Assembly (NCBI RefSeq): GCF_027105095.1
Contig: NZ_CP114278.1
Location: forward strand, 3,012,501-3,076,500
Source of the DNA: Brevundimonas vesicularis
GTDB lineage: Bacteria; Pseudomonadota; Alphaproteobacteria; Caulobacterales; Caulobacteraceae
DNA: 64,000 bases
Reading direction: 5' to 3'
The translations under genes were made by a program, and so were the position numbers. Of the stretch, positions 10,002-18,709 are shown in pieces. The notes beneath the pieces were generated by a model that saw only the letters and a program-made list of their open reading frames with translations, was not told the DNA's origin and did no database searches. Position 1 is the first letter of the stretch, and each line of letters starts with the position of its first letter.

Positions 10002-10432
10002 TCGCGCTTTTGGACGTCAGCGTCCTGATCGCATTGATCGATCCAGCCCATACCGAGCATCTCACCGCCCACGCCTGGTTCGCAAATGAGCATCAGGCTG
10101 GTTGGGCGACCTGCCCGCTGACCGAAAACGGCGCGCTTCGAATCCTCAGCAATCCGAAATATCCGAACTCGCCGGGCGCGCCTGCGCAGGTGTTGCCCGC
10201 GCTTCATTCCTTGCTGAGCCAACCCGGCCATGCGTTCTGGCCCGACGACATCAGTCTGCTGGGCGACCGTTTGATCGCGCAGGATCGCCTGCTCACCTCG
10301 GGCCAGTTGACGGATACCTATCTGCTGGCCTTAGCCGTCTCGAACGGCGGGCGGCTGGCCACGTTCGACCGACGCCTGGCGCCCGACGCGGTGAAGGGCG
10401 GCAAGGCTGCCCTGCATCTCATAACGGCCTGA
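9998..10432 (+). CDS. vapC: VapC-like PIN-domain toxin ribonuclease
   Basis: The product is 144 residues. The four acidic PIN-domain positions are present: D6 (ALLDVSVLIAL), E43 (TENGALRIL), D106 (LTDTYLLALA) and D124 (TFDRRL). VapC toxins are metal-dependent RNases that cut tRNA or rRNA. The start is a TTG overlapping the antitoxin stop. The gene ends only three bases before the convergent tolA stop codon, so the module is packed tightly into the tol cluster. The RNA target cannot be told from the sequence. Confidence 0.88.
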   Translation: MIALLDVSVLIALIDPAHTEHLTAHAWFANEHQAGWATCPLTENGALRILSNPKYPNSPGAPAQVLPALHSLLSQPGHAFWPDDISLLGDRLIAQDRLLTSGQLTDTYLLALAVSNGGRLATFDRRLAPDAVKGGKAALHLITA

Positions 10433-10435
10433 CGC

Positions 10436-11314
10436 TCAGCGATTGCGGCACGCCCGTTCGGTGTTGAAGGTGGGGCGATAGACACCGCCGGGGAAGCCCT
10501 GCGGCACGTCGAAGGGCGCGGTCTGGCGCAGGGCGCGCAGGGCGCCGTCGGCGGCGGCACGATAGACGTTCGACGACTGGGCGTTGATCAGGCTGGGCCC
10601 GCGCGTGATCCGCCCATCGGCCGACAGGGTCAGCTCGACCTGGATGCGCAGCTGGTCCGCGCCGGGGATGTCGCAGGGCAGGATCCAGTTCGGATAGACC
10701 TGATTGAAGATGGCCGTGATCTGCGGGCCCGTGGCCTGGGACGCCGCGCCCGCCCCCTGCTGCCCCGTCGCCGGTCGGCCGCGATTGTTGGTCGGGCGCG
10801 TCGGTCCGGCCAGGGCGTCCAGATCCAGGCTCGACTCTGTGCGCTGGGGCGCCGGGCGGGCGGGCGCGGGCGTCGCCGGGCGCGGGGTCGGCTGGGCCTT
10901 GGTCGGCGGGGCCGGCGTCGGCGGCTGGGGTCGAGGCGTTGGACGCGGCGGCGTCGGGGTCGGCGTGGGCTTCGGCGTCGGCGTGGGCGTCGGGGCCGGA
11001 CGCGGCGGCGTGGGCCGCGGCGGCGTCGGGGTCGGGCGCGGCTGGGGTTGCGGCGGCGTCGGGTCGGGCGTCGGCGGCACGGGATCGGGCTGCTGCACCG
11101 GCGCGGTCGCGGCGTCGTCGGGCGAGGGTTCGGGCTGCGGATTGTCCGCCGGCGCCGCCTGGATCACCTCTTCCGACACGATGGTCACCGGCACCGAGGC
11201 CACCAGCGGCGTCTCGTCCTCGTCCGTCTTGTGCGACACCATCAAGAAGGCGAGCGCGACCACCCCGGCGTGCAGGGCGAGCGATCCGAGGATGGCGGGG
11301 CTCGGCCGACGCAA
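10436..11314 (-). CDS. tolA: TolA-like inner-membrane energy transducer
   Basis: TolA spans the periplasm and couples TolQR proton flow to TolB/Pal. The product is 292 residues. One N-terminal membrane segment (ILGSLALHAGVVALAFLMV, about 8-26) carries the S-H pattern of TolA/TonB. A long Pro/Thr-rich linker (about 60-160) has PTPTPPRP-type repeats. A globular C-terminal domain includes a conserved-looking C-x-C-free core (YPNWILPCDIPGADQLRIQV). The linker is proline-rich like TonB rather than alanine/lysine-helical like E. coli TolA. Position after tolR (5-bp gap) fixes the role. Confidence 0.88.
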   Translation of the reverse strand: MRRPSPAILGSLALHAGVVALAFLMVSHKTDEDETPLVASVPVTIVSEEVIQAAPADNPQPEPSPDDAATAPVQQPDPVPPTPDPTPPQPQPRPTPTPPRPTPPRPAPTPTPTPKPTPTPTPPRPTPRPQPPTPAPPTKAQPTPRPATPAPARPAPQRTESSLDLDALAGPTRPTNNRGRPATGQQGAGAASQATGPQITAIFNQVYPNWILPCDIPGADQLRIQVELTLSADGRITRGPSLINAQSSNVYRAAADGALRALRQTAPFDVPQGFPGGVYRPTFNTERACRNR

Positions 11315-11319
11315 AGGAT

Positions 11320-11772
11320 TCAGGCCTCCGGCGCCGTGTCGGTGATCAGGTTCAGCTTGGTGAAGCCCGAGGCGCTCAATCGCGCCATCACCCGCGCCAC
11401 CGCCTGATAGGGCGCGCGCCCGTCGGCCCGCACGAACACCGGCCGCTCGGCCGCCTTGTCCGCTCCGCCCGCCTCGGTCTGCAGTCGCGCCGATAGCTGT
11501 TCGAACGCCGTCTCGCTGTCGCCGACGAAGATCGCGCCCTGCTGGTCGATGCTGACCGACAGGGGTTCGGACTTGATCTCGACCGCGCTGGCCTCGGTCT
11601 TGGGCAGTTCGACCGGCACGCCCACCGTCAGCAGCGGCGCCGAGATCATGAAGATGATCAGCAGCACCAGCATCACGTCCACCAGGGGCGTGACGTTGAT
11701 CTCGGTCAGAGGCCCTTTACGCCCCCTGCGCCCTCGACGCCCGCCGCCGCTCGCACCACCGCCCAAGGCCAT
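11320..11772 (-). CDS. tolR: Tol-Pal proton channel component TolR (ExbD family)
   Basis: The product is 150 residues. The single membrane helix [19 protein letters not shown] (about 24-42) contains the essential aspartate D32 of the ExbD/TolR family. A periplasmic domain with [10 protein letters not shown] and a C-terminal [17 protein letters not shown] follow. A Gly/Arg-rich N-terminus (residues 5-20) is cytoplasmic and unusually basic. tolR follows tolQ with a 3-bp gap. Confidence 0.95.
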   Translation of the reverse strand: MALGGGASGGGRRGRRGRKGPLTEINVTPLVDVMLVLLIIFMISAPLLTVGVPVELPKTEASAVEIKSEPLSVSIDQQGAIFVGDSETAFEQLSARLQTEAGGADKAAERPVFVRADGRAPYQAVARVMARLSASGFTKLNLITDTAPEA

Positions 11773-11775
11773 GGT

Positions 11776-12528
11776 TCAGGCGCCCCGCTTCAGGCTGAGG
11801 TCGCTGGACGGCGGGGGCGGAGGCGGCGGGGCCGACGGGCTGCCCAGGCGGCGCGCCACGGCCGCCTGCAGGTCGTCGGCGAAGGCCTCCAGACGCCCCG
11901 TGAACTTGCCCGCGTCGATCGAGAACTTGTTGTAGGCGATATAGGCCGGGATGGCCGCCGCCAGGCCGATGGCCGTGGCGAACAAGGCTTCGGCGATGGC
12001 CGGCGCCACCGTCGTCAGATTGGTGTTGCCCGCCGCCGCGATCCGCCCGAACGCATTCATGATACCCCACACCGTGCCGAACAGGCCGATGAAGGGCGAG
12101 GCCGTGGCCACGACCGACAGCACGCCCAGGCCGTTCTCGATGCGCTGGCCCTCGCGCGAGATCAGGCTGTTCATCGCCTTGTCGATCCGCACCAGCAGCA
12201 GCTCGCCCTGGTGCTCGTTCAACGCCCCGCGTTGACGCGCCTCGCGCCAGTCCGACAGGGCGATCACCAGCATGCGCGGCAGGGCGTGGTCCGGCTCGGG
12301 TCCCGCCTGGGACGCCACCTCTTCCAGCGATCGGCCCGATTGAACCGACTTTTCGAAGTCGTCGGCGCGCTTGTTCAGCGCCGTGAACCGCACCGCCTTG
12401 TCGATGATGATGGTCCACGACCAGATCGAGGCCGCCGCCAGCCCGATCATCACGCCCTTGACCACCCAGTCGGCGGTCATGAACAGCTCGACCGGGTTCA
12501 TCATCGCGGCGTCGACAGGCGTGGTCAT
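11776..12528 (-). CDS. tolQ: Tol-Pal proton channel component TolQ (ExbB family)
   Basis: The product is 250 residues with three membrane segments. The first is [22 protein letters not shown] (about 21-42), and the second and third lie around [22 protein letters not shown] and [19 protein letters not shown], the family signature. With TolR it forms the proton-driven motor for outer-membrane constriction at division. The C-terminus has an unusual run of nine prolines before the final charged residues. It is the first gene of the tolQRA unit; the 139-bp gap upstream probably holds the promoter. Confidence 0.95.
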   Translation of the reverse strand: MTTPVDAAMMNPVELFMTADWVVKGVMIGLAAASIWSWTIIIDKAVRFTALNKRADDFEKSVQSGRSLEEVASQAGPEPDHALPRMLVIALSDWREARQRGALNEHQGELLLVRIDKAMNSLISREGQRIENGLGVLSVVATASPFIGLFGTVWGIMNAFGRIAAAGNTNLTTVAPAIAEALFATAIGLAAAIPAYIAYNKFSIDAGKFTGRLEAFADDLQAAVARRLGSPSAPPPPPPPSSDLSLKRGA

Positions 12529-12666
12529 TCAGGCGCTCCGGGCGGATTCGGGATCGATCACCCCTCTTCGACCGAGCGGACGTGACCATTGTGTGGCGTC
12601 CGGCCCGTTTAGCTCCGACCCGTCCGCCCGTCATCTGACAGGCGCGTCATAAGGGTTAACGGCGGG

Positions 12667-13101
12667 TTACTCGGACGCCGTCCGCCGCGCGTTCGGATCG
12701 ACCGCGACCGACACGGGTGCGCCGACGCTGATGATGACGCCCTCGTGGCCTTCCTTGGCGATGGAATAGGTGGCGGCGTCCTTCAGCAGTTGCTCTTCGC
12801 ACTGGCGATCGCCGGCCCGGCCCAGTTCGGCGCAGCCGCGCTTGGCCGCATCGGTCCAGCCCAGGACGCGGCGCGTCGCGGCCTCGGCCCGTTTTATCGC
12901 CGCCTCATCTTCTGCGGCGGCTTGCGCGATCAGGGCCTGGCGCGCGCCCTGCTGGTATTGCAGCTCGGCCTGGCCCGCCATCTTGCGCTCCCAAACCTTA
13001 TAATAGGGACAGCCCACCAGCCCGCCGCCGATCAGCAGCACGAACAGCAGGATCGTGACGATCACCGCGCTGGCGGAGATATTGTAGGTTTCTGCGGCCA
13101 T
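12667..13101 (-). CDS. Membrane-anchored hypothetical protein
   Basis: The product is 144 residues. A single membrane segment near the N-terminus (AVIVTILLFVLLIGGGLVGC, about 12-31) is followed by a charged helical region rich in Ala, Gln, Glu and Arg with two further cysteines (RGCAELGRAGDRQCEE). The start at 13101 has a strong Shine-Dalgarno sequence (AGGGGG) just upstream. It lies between ybgC and tolQ on the same strand. I do not recognise a family; it could be an envelope protein co-transcribed with ybgC. Confidence 0.75.
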   Translation of the reverse strand: MAAETYNISASAVIVTILLFVLLIGGGLVGCPYYKVWERKMAGQAELQYQQGARQALIAQAAAEDEAAIKRAEAATRRVLGWTDAAKRGCAELGRAGDRQCEEQLLKDAATYSIAKEGHEGVIISVGAPVSVAVDPNARRTASE

Positions 13102-13127
13102 GACGTTTCCCCCTCGTTGGCGCGATC

Positions 13128-13595
13128 CTAGTCGGCGGTCCCGCCGCCCGCCAGCCACGGCGTGACCTTCTCGACCAAACCCTTCGAGGGCCGTCGCGGC
13201 CGCCCGTCCAGATGGATGCACACCGCCGTCACCTCGGCGCGGCACAACACCTCGCCGGCCCGCTCCACGCTCTGGCGGATGATCAGCCGCACGCCCTTCA
13301 CCTGCTCATAGACGGTGCGCACCACCAGGGCGTCGTCGATCCGCGCGGGCTTGAGATATTTGATGTTCAGCTCCGACACCACGAAGGCCAGCGGCTCGGC
13401 CTCCTCAAGAAGGTCGGCGTGCCCCACCCCGATGGCGCGCAGGAAATCGGAACGCCCCCGCTCGAAATAGCGGACATAGTTGGCGTGATAGACCAGGCCG
13501 GTGAAATCGGTGTCTTCATAGTAGACGCGCACCGGCAGCAGGTGATCGCGCCCCTCGAAACGGCCGGCGGTGGGTTGGTCGGAGATTGCGGTCAC
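13128..13595 (-). CDS. ybgC: YbgC/FadM-like acyl-CoA thioesterase of the Tol-Pal cluster
   Basis: The product is 155 residues, a single hotdog domain. The 4HBT signature VRVYYEDTDFTGLVYHANYVRYFERGRSDFL (about 22-52) contains the catalytic aspartate and the DTDFTGLVYHANY motif diagnostic of YbgC. YbgC hydrolyses short or acyl-ACP thioesters and is a usual member of tol-pal operons. The start is a GTG (13593-13595) that overlaps the stop of the upstream gene (GTGA), with GAGG upstream. Confidence 0.92.
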   Translation of the reverse strand: MTAISDQPTAGRFEGRDHLLPVRVYYEDTDFTGLVYHANYVRYFERGRSDFLRAIGVGHADLLEEAEPLAFVVSELNIKYLKPARIDDALVVRTVYEQVKGVRLIIRQSVERAGEVLCRAEVTAVCIHLDGRPRRPSKGLVEKVTPWLAGGGTAD

Positions 13596-14455
13596 TGAAA
13601 CCTCGTGCGTCGTGCAGACGCCATAGCCAGTCCGACCGCGACAAGCCATCCGATCACGGGCGAAGCGCCATATCCCACCACCGGTGCCGGATAGGCGCCC
13701 AGCAGATTGGCCGCCGACAGACCGATCCAGAACCCGGCCATGGCCAGTCCGGCGGCGGCTCCGACGCCCCGCGCGCGCCATCCCATCCAAAGCAGCGGGG
13801 CCGACAGCACAACCAACGCCAGGCCCGCTGCCAAACCGAGGATCGGCGAAACAACCCAGACCGTCGGCACGACATCCTCGACATAGGGAACGCGCGGCAG
13901 GGCCTGCGAACGCGTCAGGTTCCACAGCGCCAGAATCCAGGACAGGGCCGCCAGCGGCGCCAGCGTCTTCCACGAGCCTCTCGCCGCCATCAACAGCCCG
14001 GTCGCCCCCACGGCGAACGCCAGGCTGGCGGCACCGTCGAAGCCGAGGCCGAACGTCAGGATCGTCAGGGCCGCGACGCCCGCCGTCCACACATCGTCTG
14101 CATCCTGCGCCACGAGCCAGAGCAGCGGCGCGCCCAGCAGCGAAGCGGGGTGAATCAGAACCGGCCCCAGCGCTAGCCAGCGATGCGCGCCCTGCATCTC
14201 CACGCCCGTCGTCAGCATCAGGACGGCAAAGACCAGAATCGCCGCCGCCGAGATCAGCCTCAAACCCCGGCCCGGCCGCGCCATCCGCGACGCCGCCCAC
14301 ATTGCCACAGCCCCGATCAGAAACGCCGCGCCCTGGACCGCGACCGACGCCGTCCCCGCCCCGGCCGCCCGGATCGCCAGCAGACTGATCGCCGCCGTCG
14401 CCGTGATCTGTGCGACCAGGGCGAGTGCTGCCCCATTAAACCGCTGACGGATCAC
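13592..14455 (-). CDS. Polytopic membrane protein of unknown function
   Basis: The product is 287 residues with about eight to nine hydrophobic segments from the N-terminus (LALVAQITATAAISLLAIRAA) to the C-terminus (PVIGWLVAVGLAMA). No soluble domain or motif is recognised. The start is a GTG at 14455 that overlaps the stop of the upstream small protein by four bases, and its own stop overlaps the ybgC start. It is thus translationally coupled in a four-gene run of hydrolase, small protein, this protein and ybgC. Confidence 0.75.
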   Translation of the reverse strand: MIRQRFNGAALALVAQITATAAISLLAIRAAGAGTASVAVQGAAFLIGAVAMWAASRMARPGRGLRLISAAAILVFAVLMLTTGVEMQGAHRWLALGPVLIHPASLLGAPLLWLVAQDADDVWTAGVAALTILTFGLGFDGAASLAFAVGATGLLMAARGSWKTLAPLAALSWILALWNLTRSQALPRVPYVEDVVPTVWVVSPILGLAAGLALVVLSAPLLWMGWRARGVGAAAGLAMAGFWIGLSAANLLGAYPAPVVGYGASPVIGWLVAVGLAMASARRTRFQ

Positions 14456-14829
14456 GGCCGGCGGTTCGGCGCGGCCATGAAGCCGGGGCAGTAGCTTTGG
14501 CGCATTTCGCGGAACTCGGTCGGCAGGGGGTCGTCGCTGAACAGGATGCGATTGGGGATGGAGACGAAGCCCACCGCCGGCCCGCCCGCGACGCGTCCGA
14601 CATAGCCGCACACCGATCGCCTTTGGCCGTTCTCGGCATAGCGCAGCTCGGCGCCGCGCCCCGCCTGGGTGCGGATCTGGCGCATTACCCGCGCATCGGC
14701 CGGCTCGGGCGACGGGGTGTTCGACGGCTGCATCAGCACCCAGACGCCGACCGCGCACAGGGCGAGAACCAGCGCCGCCGCGATCATCAGCCGCTGCTGA
14801 AGCGGGCTTCGATGGCGCATCACCCTCAT
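14452..14829 (-). CDS. Small single-pass membrane protein, unknown
   Basis: The product is 125 residues. One membrane segment (RLMIAAALVLALCAVGVWVLM, about 13-33) anchors a probably periplasmic domain of about 90 residues. That domain has two cysteines, one in VCGYVG and one in SYCPGF, which could form a disulfide. No family is recognised. The start ATG at 14829 overlaps the stop of the TAP-like hydrolase; an ATG three codons later is an alternative. The stop overlaps the next gene. Confidence 0.7.
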   Translation of the reverse strand: MRVMRHRSPLQQRLMIAAALVLALCAVGVWVLMQPSNTPSPEPADARVMRQIRTQAGRGAELRYAENGQRRSVCGYVGRVAGGPAVGFVSIPNRILFSDDPLPTEFREMRQSYCPGFMAAPNRRP

Positions 14830-16292
14830 GCGGCGGGCGCTTCCAGGGTGAAGTCCAGCGGCGTGTCGGCGGCGGGCAGGCAGGTCCGATCCACCGGCTT
14901 GGACGGATCACGCAGGAAGTCGCGCGCCATCTTGCGCGTGCAGGGACTGGCGTTGATGACGCCGTGGGTCGCATTGGTCACGATCACCACCTGGCTGTTC
15001 GAATAGCCCTTGGCGGCGGCCTCGGTCAGGGGCGGCGGACAGCCCGGATCGATCTCGGCGGCGACGAACAGGGTCGGGATGTCGCTCTGGACCGGCAGGT
15101 TCTCGATCGGCAGCGCCGGCCGTTCGCCCACCGCCGCGCAGACGTCGAACAGCCGCGACAGCGACGGGACTAGCACCTCGGCCACCGGATCGCCCGCCGC
15201 CCCGGCGGCCAGCCGCGCCTTGGACTCGAACGGCAGTTCTTCCTTGCACAGATGGGCCATGTGCTGACCCTCGAAATAATAGGTGCGATCCTCGGCGATC
15301 TCCGCGACCGGCGTCAGGTCGCCGGCGATGATCTTGTCCAGATCGACCGGCAGGCTGCGCACGCCCGCCGCGCTGTAGGTCGTGTCCATCAAGAAGGCCG
15401 ACAGGTCGTCGACGGTGAAGGTGCGCCCATCCTTGCCCCTCACCGGACCGGCCAGCCATTTGCGCGCCTCGGCCTCGAACCGCGCCTGAAGGTTCGGATG
15501 CTGCGCCGCGCAGGCCGCCTGGGCGGCGCATTTGGCCAGGATGATCTTCACCGCCGCCGACACCTGTTCGGGCGTGCCGACGGCCCAGTTGCCCTCGGGC
15601 GGCCAGGGGCTGTCCATCACGGCGGCGCGCACGATCTGGGGCTGGTGGGTGATGACTGCCGCCTCGATGCGAGGCCCGTACGATCCGCCCCACAGGTCGA
15701 TCTTGGCCAGACCCAGGGCCTGGGCCATGTCCTTCACATCGTCGGCGATGGCGGCGGCGTTGTACTGGTTCAGATCAACGCCTTGCGCCTGATACCCCTT
15801 CAGACAGGCGATCAGCCCGTCGCGGTCCTTGTCGGACGGCGGCCCCGCATCGGTCAGTTCGACGCCCGGGCAGTCCATCGACGGATGGCTCGCCCCGCCG
15901 CCCCGCTGGTCGAACAGGATCACGTCCTGATCCACCGCAAAGGCTTCCGGATTGCGGCGCAGCGCCGCCAGCATCCGCCCCGCCCCCGGCGTCATGGCTC
16001 CGCCCGGTCCGCCGTGGAACATCACGATCGGCGGCAGCGCCTGGCCCGAAGCGTCCTTGTAAGGCGCGCTGGCCCTGACGATCACCACGGCGATTTCGAT
16101 GCGCCGGTCGCTGACCGAGCCGTCGCGCGCCTCGTCCACCGTCAGGGTCCCGCACCGCACCTCGCGCAGACCCGTCGGCCAATCACTGGGACAGGCCTTG
16201 TCGGTGAAGACGGGGGCCGCCGCTCGCGCAGGCGGCGCCAGACTGGTCAGGCCGGCCGTAAACGCCATCACGGCCAGGGTGCGCAGGATCAT
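14826..16292 (-). CDS. Secreted alpha/beta hydrolase, S33/TAP-like peptidase
   Basis: The product is 488 residues. A signal peptide (ILRTLAVMAFTAGLTSLAPPARAAA) is followed by an alpha/beta hydrolase fold with oxyanion-hole HGGPGG and the DQRGGGAS segment. The nucleophile elbow is GGSYGP, with serine in the G-x-S-x-G-like position. A C-terminal TAP-like extension contains DPGCPPPLTEAA, and the catalytic histidine is in NATHGV. These features fit the SlpD/SlpE and tripeptidyl-aminopeptidase family. Substrate is unknown. The start at 16292 begins the signal peptide; an open frame upstream lacks coding character. Confidence 0.85.
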   Translation of the reverse strand: MILRTLAVMAFTAGLTSLAPPARAAAPVFTDKACPSDWPTGLREVRCGTLTVDEARDGSVSDRRIEIAVVIVRASAPYKDASGQALPPIVMFHGGPGGAMTPGAGRMLAALRRNPEAFAVDQDVILFDQRGGGASHPSMDCPGVELTDAGPPSDKDRDGLIACLKGYQAQGVDLNQYNAAAIADDVKDMAQALGLAKIDLWGGSYGPRIEAAVITHQPQIVRAAVMDSPWPPEGNWAVGTPEQVSAAVKIILAKCAAQAACAAQHPNLQARFEAEARKWLAGPVRGKDGRTFTVDDLSAFLMDTTYSAAGVRSLPVDLDKIIAGDLTPVAEIAEDRTYYFEGQHMAHLCKEELPFESKARLAAGAAGDPVAEVLVPSLSRLFDVCAAVGERPALPIENLPVQSDIPTLFVAAEIDPGCPPPLTEAAAKGYSNSQVVIVTNATHGVINASPCTRKMARDFLRDPSKPVDRTCLPAADTPLDFTLEAPAA

Positions 16293-16359
16293 GGGACGAC
16301 GGCTCCGGTTCCCCCCCAGCAAACCCCCGCCCGCCCCGCTTGGCAACGCCTATTGCAGT

Positions 16360-16635
16360 TTACGCCGCGTGCTTCTTGCGCGCCGCTTCCGTCAGCGCAT
16401 CCGCCATCCGCTCGCGCCAGTCTTCCCCTTCGTCAGCAAAGGCGCGGATGGTGGCGGCGGGTAGTCTTAACTCCACCTCTCGCTCGGCGTCGAATTGGGC
16501 ATACAGGTCGGGCAGCACGTCTCGTAGAGGCTGCGCCTTGGCGAAGTCCTCATCGGTCCATTCCGGATTGTCCAGATCGTCGATCTCGACATCCTCGTAG
16601 TCGCTTGGATCAAGGCTGAGTTTGGGATCAGCCAT
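16360..16635 (-). CDS. brnA: BrnA-family antitoxin
   Basis: The product is 91 residues. An acidic N-terminal half (SDYEDVEIDDLDNPEWTDED) is followed by a ribbon-helix-helix-like C-terminal half with EVELRLPAATIRAFADEGEDW and RERMADALTEA, which match BrnA. BrnA neutralises BrnT and represses the pair. The start overlaps the end of brnT by eight bases. Toxin-first order is normal for this type II module. Confidence 0.85.
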   Translation of the reverse strand: MADPKLSLDPSDYEDVEIDDLDNPEWTDEDFAKAQPLRDVLPDLYAQFDAEREVELRLPAATIRAFADEGEDWRERMADALTEAARKKHAA

Positions 16636-16888
16636 AGCGTTTGCTCTCCTTGGCGTTTGCGCGCCGCAGACTGATGGCTCTCAACGTCCCGTCTCGAAAG
16701 GTGAAAGCCAGCATATGCAGTCGCCCATCCAGCATACCATAGGCTCGCCATCGTTGCTCACCGTAATCTTGGCGATCATCGGCGAGGATGTGGGCGGCGC
16801 GAAGATCGATCTCGCTCGCCCGCTCAAGCGACAGCCCGTGCTTCTCGCGATTGCTCGCATCCTTGCCTGGATCGAAGGCGACCTTCAT
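16628..16888 (-). CDS. brnT: BrnT-family ribonuclease toxin
   Basis: The product is 86 residues, normal for the family. The signatures are [20 protein letters not shown] (residues 5-24), a central EQRWRAYG, and [23 protein letters not shown] at the C-terminus. BrnT is an RNase with an RelE-like fold. Its ATG overlaps the ruvB stop codon in an ATGA (16885-16888). The toxin therefore appears as the last part of the ruvCAB transcript rather than behind its own promoter, which is unusual for a self-regulated module. Confidence 0.87.
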   Translation of the reverse strand: MKVAFDPGKDASNREKHGLSLERASEIDLRAAHILADDRQDYGEQRWRAYGMLDGRLHMLAFTFRDGTLRAISLRRANAKESKRYG

Positions 16889-17916
16889 TCAAACAGGTCG
16901 CCCGGCACCGGTCCGGCGGAGGGTTGCGTCGGCGCGCTGAGGCCCAGATGCGCATAGGCCTTGGCGCAGGCCATGCGGCCGCGCGGCGTGCGCATGATGA
17001 AGCCCTGTTGCAGCAGATAGGGTTCGATCACGTCCTCGACCGCGTCGCGCGCCTCGGCGATGGCGGCCGCCAAGGTGTCCATCCCGACCGGCCCGCCGCC
17101 ATAGTTCTCGATCAACGCCTTCAGGAACCGCCGGTCCAGGCTGTCCAGCCCGGCCTCGTCCACTTCCAGCCGCGCCAGCGCCCGCGCCGCCACCAGTTTC
17201 GAGATCGTCTCCGCCCCTTCGGCCGAGGCGAAATCCCGCACCCGGCGCAGCAGGCGCCCGGCGATCCGAGGCGTTCCCCGCGCCCGCGACGCGATCTCGC
17301 GCGCGCCCGCCTCGTCGATGGCTGCGCCCATCTTGCGCGCCGTGCCGCGCACCACAGCCGTCAGTTCGTCGGGGGTGTAGAACTCCAGTCGCAGCGGAAT
17401 GCCGAACCGGTCCCTGAGCGGCGTGGCCAACAGGCCCGCCCGCGTCGTCGCCCCCACCAGGGTGAACGGCGCCAGGTCGATCCGCACCGAGCGCGCCGAC
17501 GGCCCCTCGCCGATGATCAGGTCCAGCACATGATCCTCCATGGCCGGATACAGGATCTCCTCGACCTGAGGGCTCAGGCGGTGGATCTCGTCGATGAACA
17601 GGACGTCGCGCGGCTCGAGGTTGGTCAGGATCGCCGCCAGATCGCCTGCCTTGGCCAGGATCGGCCCGGAGGTCGCCCGGAACCCCACGCCCAGCTCGCG
17701 CGACACGATCTGCGCCAGCGTCGTCTTGCCCAGTCCCGGCGGTCCGAACAGCAGCACATGGTCCAGCGCCTCGGCCCGCCCGCGCGCCGCATCGATGAAG
17801 ACCTTCAGATTACCCTTGGCCTGCGACTGGCCAACGAACTCCGACAAGGTCTGCGGTCGCAGCGCGCGGTCGAAGGATTCGCCGGTCTCGGCCTCGGGGG
17901 AGATGACGCGGGTCAT
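16885..17916 (-). CDS. ruvB: Holliday junction branch migration ATPase RuvB
   Basis: RuvB is the hexameric motor that drives branch migration with RuvA. The product is 343 residues. It has the N-terminal [11 protein letters not shown], Walker [10 protein letters not shown] (58-66), Walker [11 protein letters not shown], sensor [10 protein letters not shown], the [15 protein letters not shown] segment, and a winged-helix C-terminus with [20 protein letters not shown]. The start at 17916 gives a normal N-terminus. The 175-bp spacer to ruvA upstream is filled by a palindromic repeat element, and the stop overlaps brnT. Confidence 0.97.
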   Translation of the reverse strand: MTRVISPEAETGESFDRALRPQTLSEFVGQSQAKGNLKVFIDAARGRAEALDHVLLFGPPGLGKTTLAQIVSRELGVGFRATSGPILAKAGDLAAILTNLEPRDVLFIDEIHRLSPQVEEILYPAMEDHVLDLIIGEGPSARSVRIDLAPFTLVGATTRAGLLATPLRDRFGIPLRLEFYTPDELTAVVRGTARKMGAAIDEAGAREIASRARGTPRIAGRLLRRVRDFASAEGAETISKLVAARALARLEVDEAGLDSLDRRFLKALIENYGGGPVGMDTLAAAIAEARDAVEDVIEPYLLQQGFIMRTPRGRMACAKAYAHLGLSAPTQPSAGPVPGDLFE

Positions 17917-17926
17917 GGCTGACCTG

Positions 17927-18082
17927 AGTAGCGAGTGGCGAGTGGCGAGTGGCGAGAAGTGAGAAGTGCTCGTGAGCAAGAGGTGAGCGGCGGCGCGTCT
18001 GCGGTCTTCCGGACTCGCTCACCCCTACGCTCACTTCCCGGCTCACTCTTCACTCGCCACTCGCCACTCGCCACTCGCCACT
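17927..18082. repeat. Palindromic octamer-repeat element between ruvA and ruvB
   Basis: The left arm (17927-17956) is a run of four units built on GCGAGTGG. The right arm (18053-18082) is its reverse complement with one mismatch over 30 bases. The inner 96 bases contain weaker inverted repeats of GAGTGA/TCACTC type. The same arms occur inside thiC at 38496 and 38587. It lies within the operon spacer and would form a long RNA hairpin between ruvA and ruvB. Confidence 0.88.
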
Positions 18083-18091
18083 GCCTTCCCA

Positions 18092-18709
18092 TCACCGCCC
18101 CAACTCCTGCAGGGCCGCGCGGATCACCGCCGACAGCTCCGCCTCTTCGCCCAGACGGATCAACGCCTGATCCACGGCCCGGCGTGCGTTGACCTCGGCG
18201 ACGCCCAGTCCAAGCAGGGCGGACACGGCCTCGCCGGTGATGGACGGAACGGGCGGTGCGATCTCGACGTGCATGCCGGGTGCGACAGGCGCAAAACTGA
18301 CGTCGCCCAAGGTCTTGCCCTTCAACTCGGTCACGATCCGCAACGCCAGCTTCGGCCCCACGCCATTGGCCCGCGCCACCGCCGCCTTGTCCTCGCGCGC
18401 CACCGCCGACGCCAGTTCGCCGGGCGGCAGAACGTCCAGCACCGCCAGCGCCGCCTTTGGCCCCACGCCCTGAATGGCCAGCAGGGTCGTGAAGGCTCGC
18501 CGCTCGTCGCGCGTCAGAAATCCATACAGGCGCGGCCCCGCATCCTCGCTCCACTGGGAATGGACATGCACCGTCGCCTCGTCGCCCGGCGCCGGCAGCC
18601 GCCCCAGCGTCCGCGCCCCGCACGACACGACATAGCCCACGCCGGCGCAATCGATCAGGCACTCCGCCTCGCCGACCTCGGCCAGCACGCCTCTCAACCG
18701 CCCGATCAC
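18092..18709 (-). CDS. ruvA: Holliday junction DNA-binding protein RuvA
   Basis: RuvA binds four-way junctions as a tetramer and recruits RuvB. The product is 205 residues. Domain I begins [20 protein letters not shown] and has the acidic-pin region. Domain II has two helix-hairpin-helix motifs ([15 protein letters not shown] and [19 protein letters not shown]). Domain III ([23 protein letters not shown]) contacts RuvB. The GTG start overlaps the ruvC stop (GTGA at 18706-18709). Length and domains are normal. Confidence 0.96.
   Translation of the reverse strand: MIGRLRGVLAEVGEAECLIDCAGVGYVVSCGARTLGRLPAPGDEATVHVHSQWSEDAGPRLYGFLTRDERRAFTTLLAIQGVGPKAALAVLDVLPPGELASAVAREDKAAVARANGVGPKLALRIVTELKGKTLGDVSFAPVAPGMHVEIAPPVPSITGEAVSALLGLGVAEVNARRAVDQALIRLGEEAELSAVIRAALQELGR

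Noticed and set aside
17927..18082. Short-unit repeats resembling a CRISPR array
   Set aside because: The units are contiguous octamers in two inverted arms with no spacers of constant length, and no cas genes are near.
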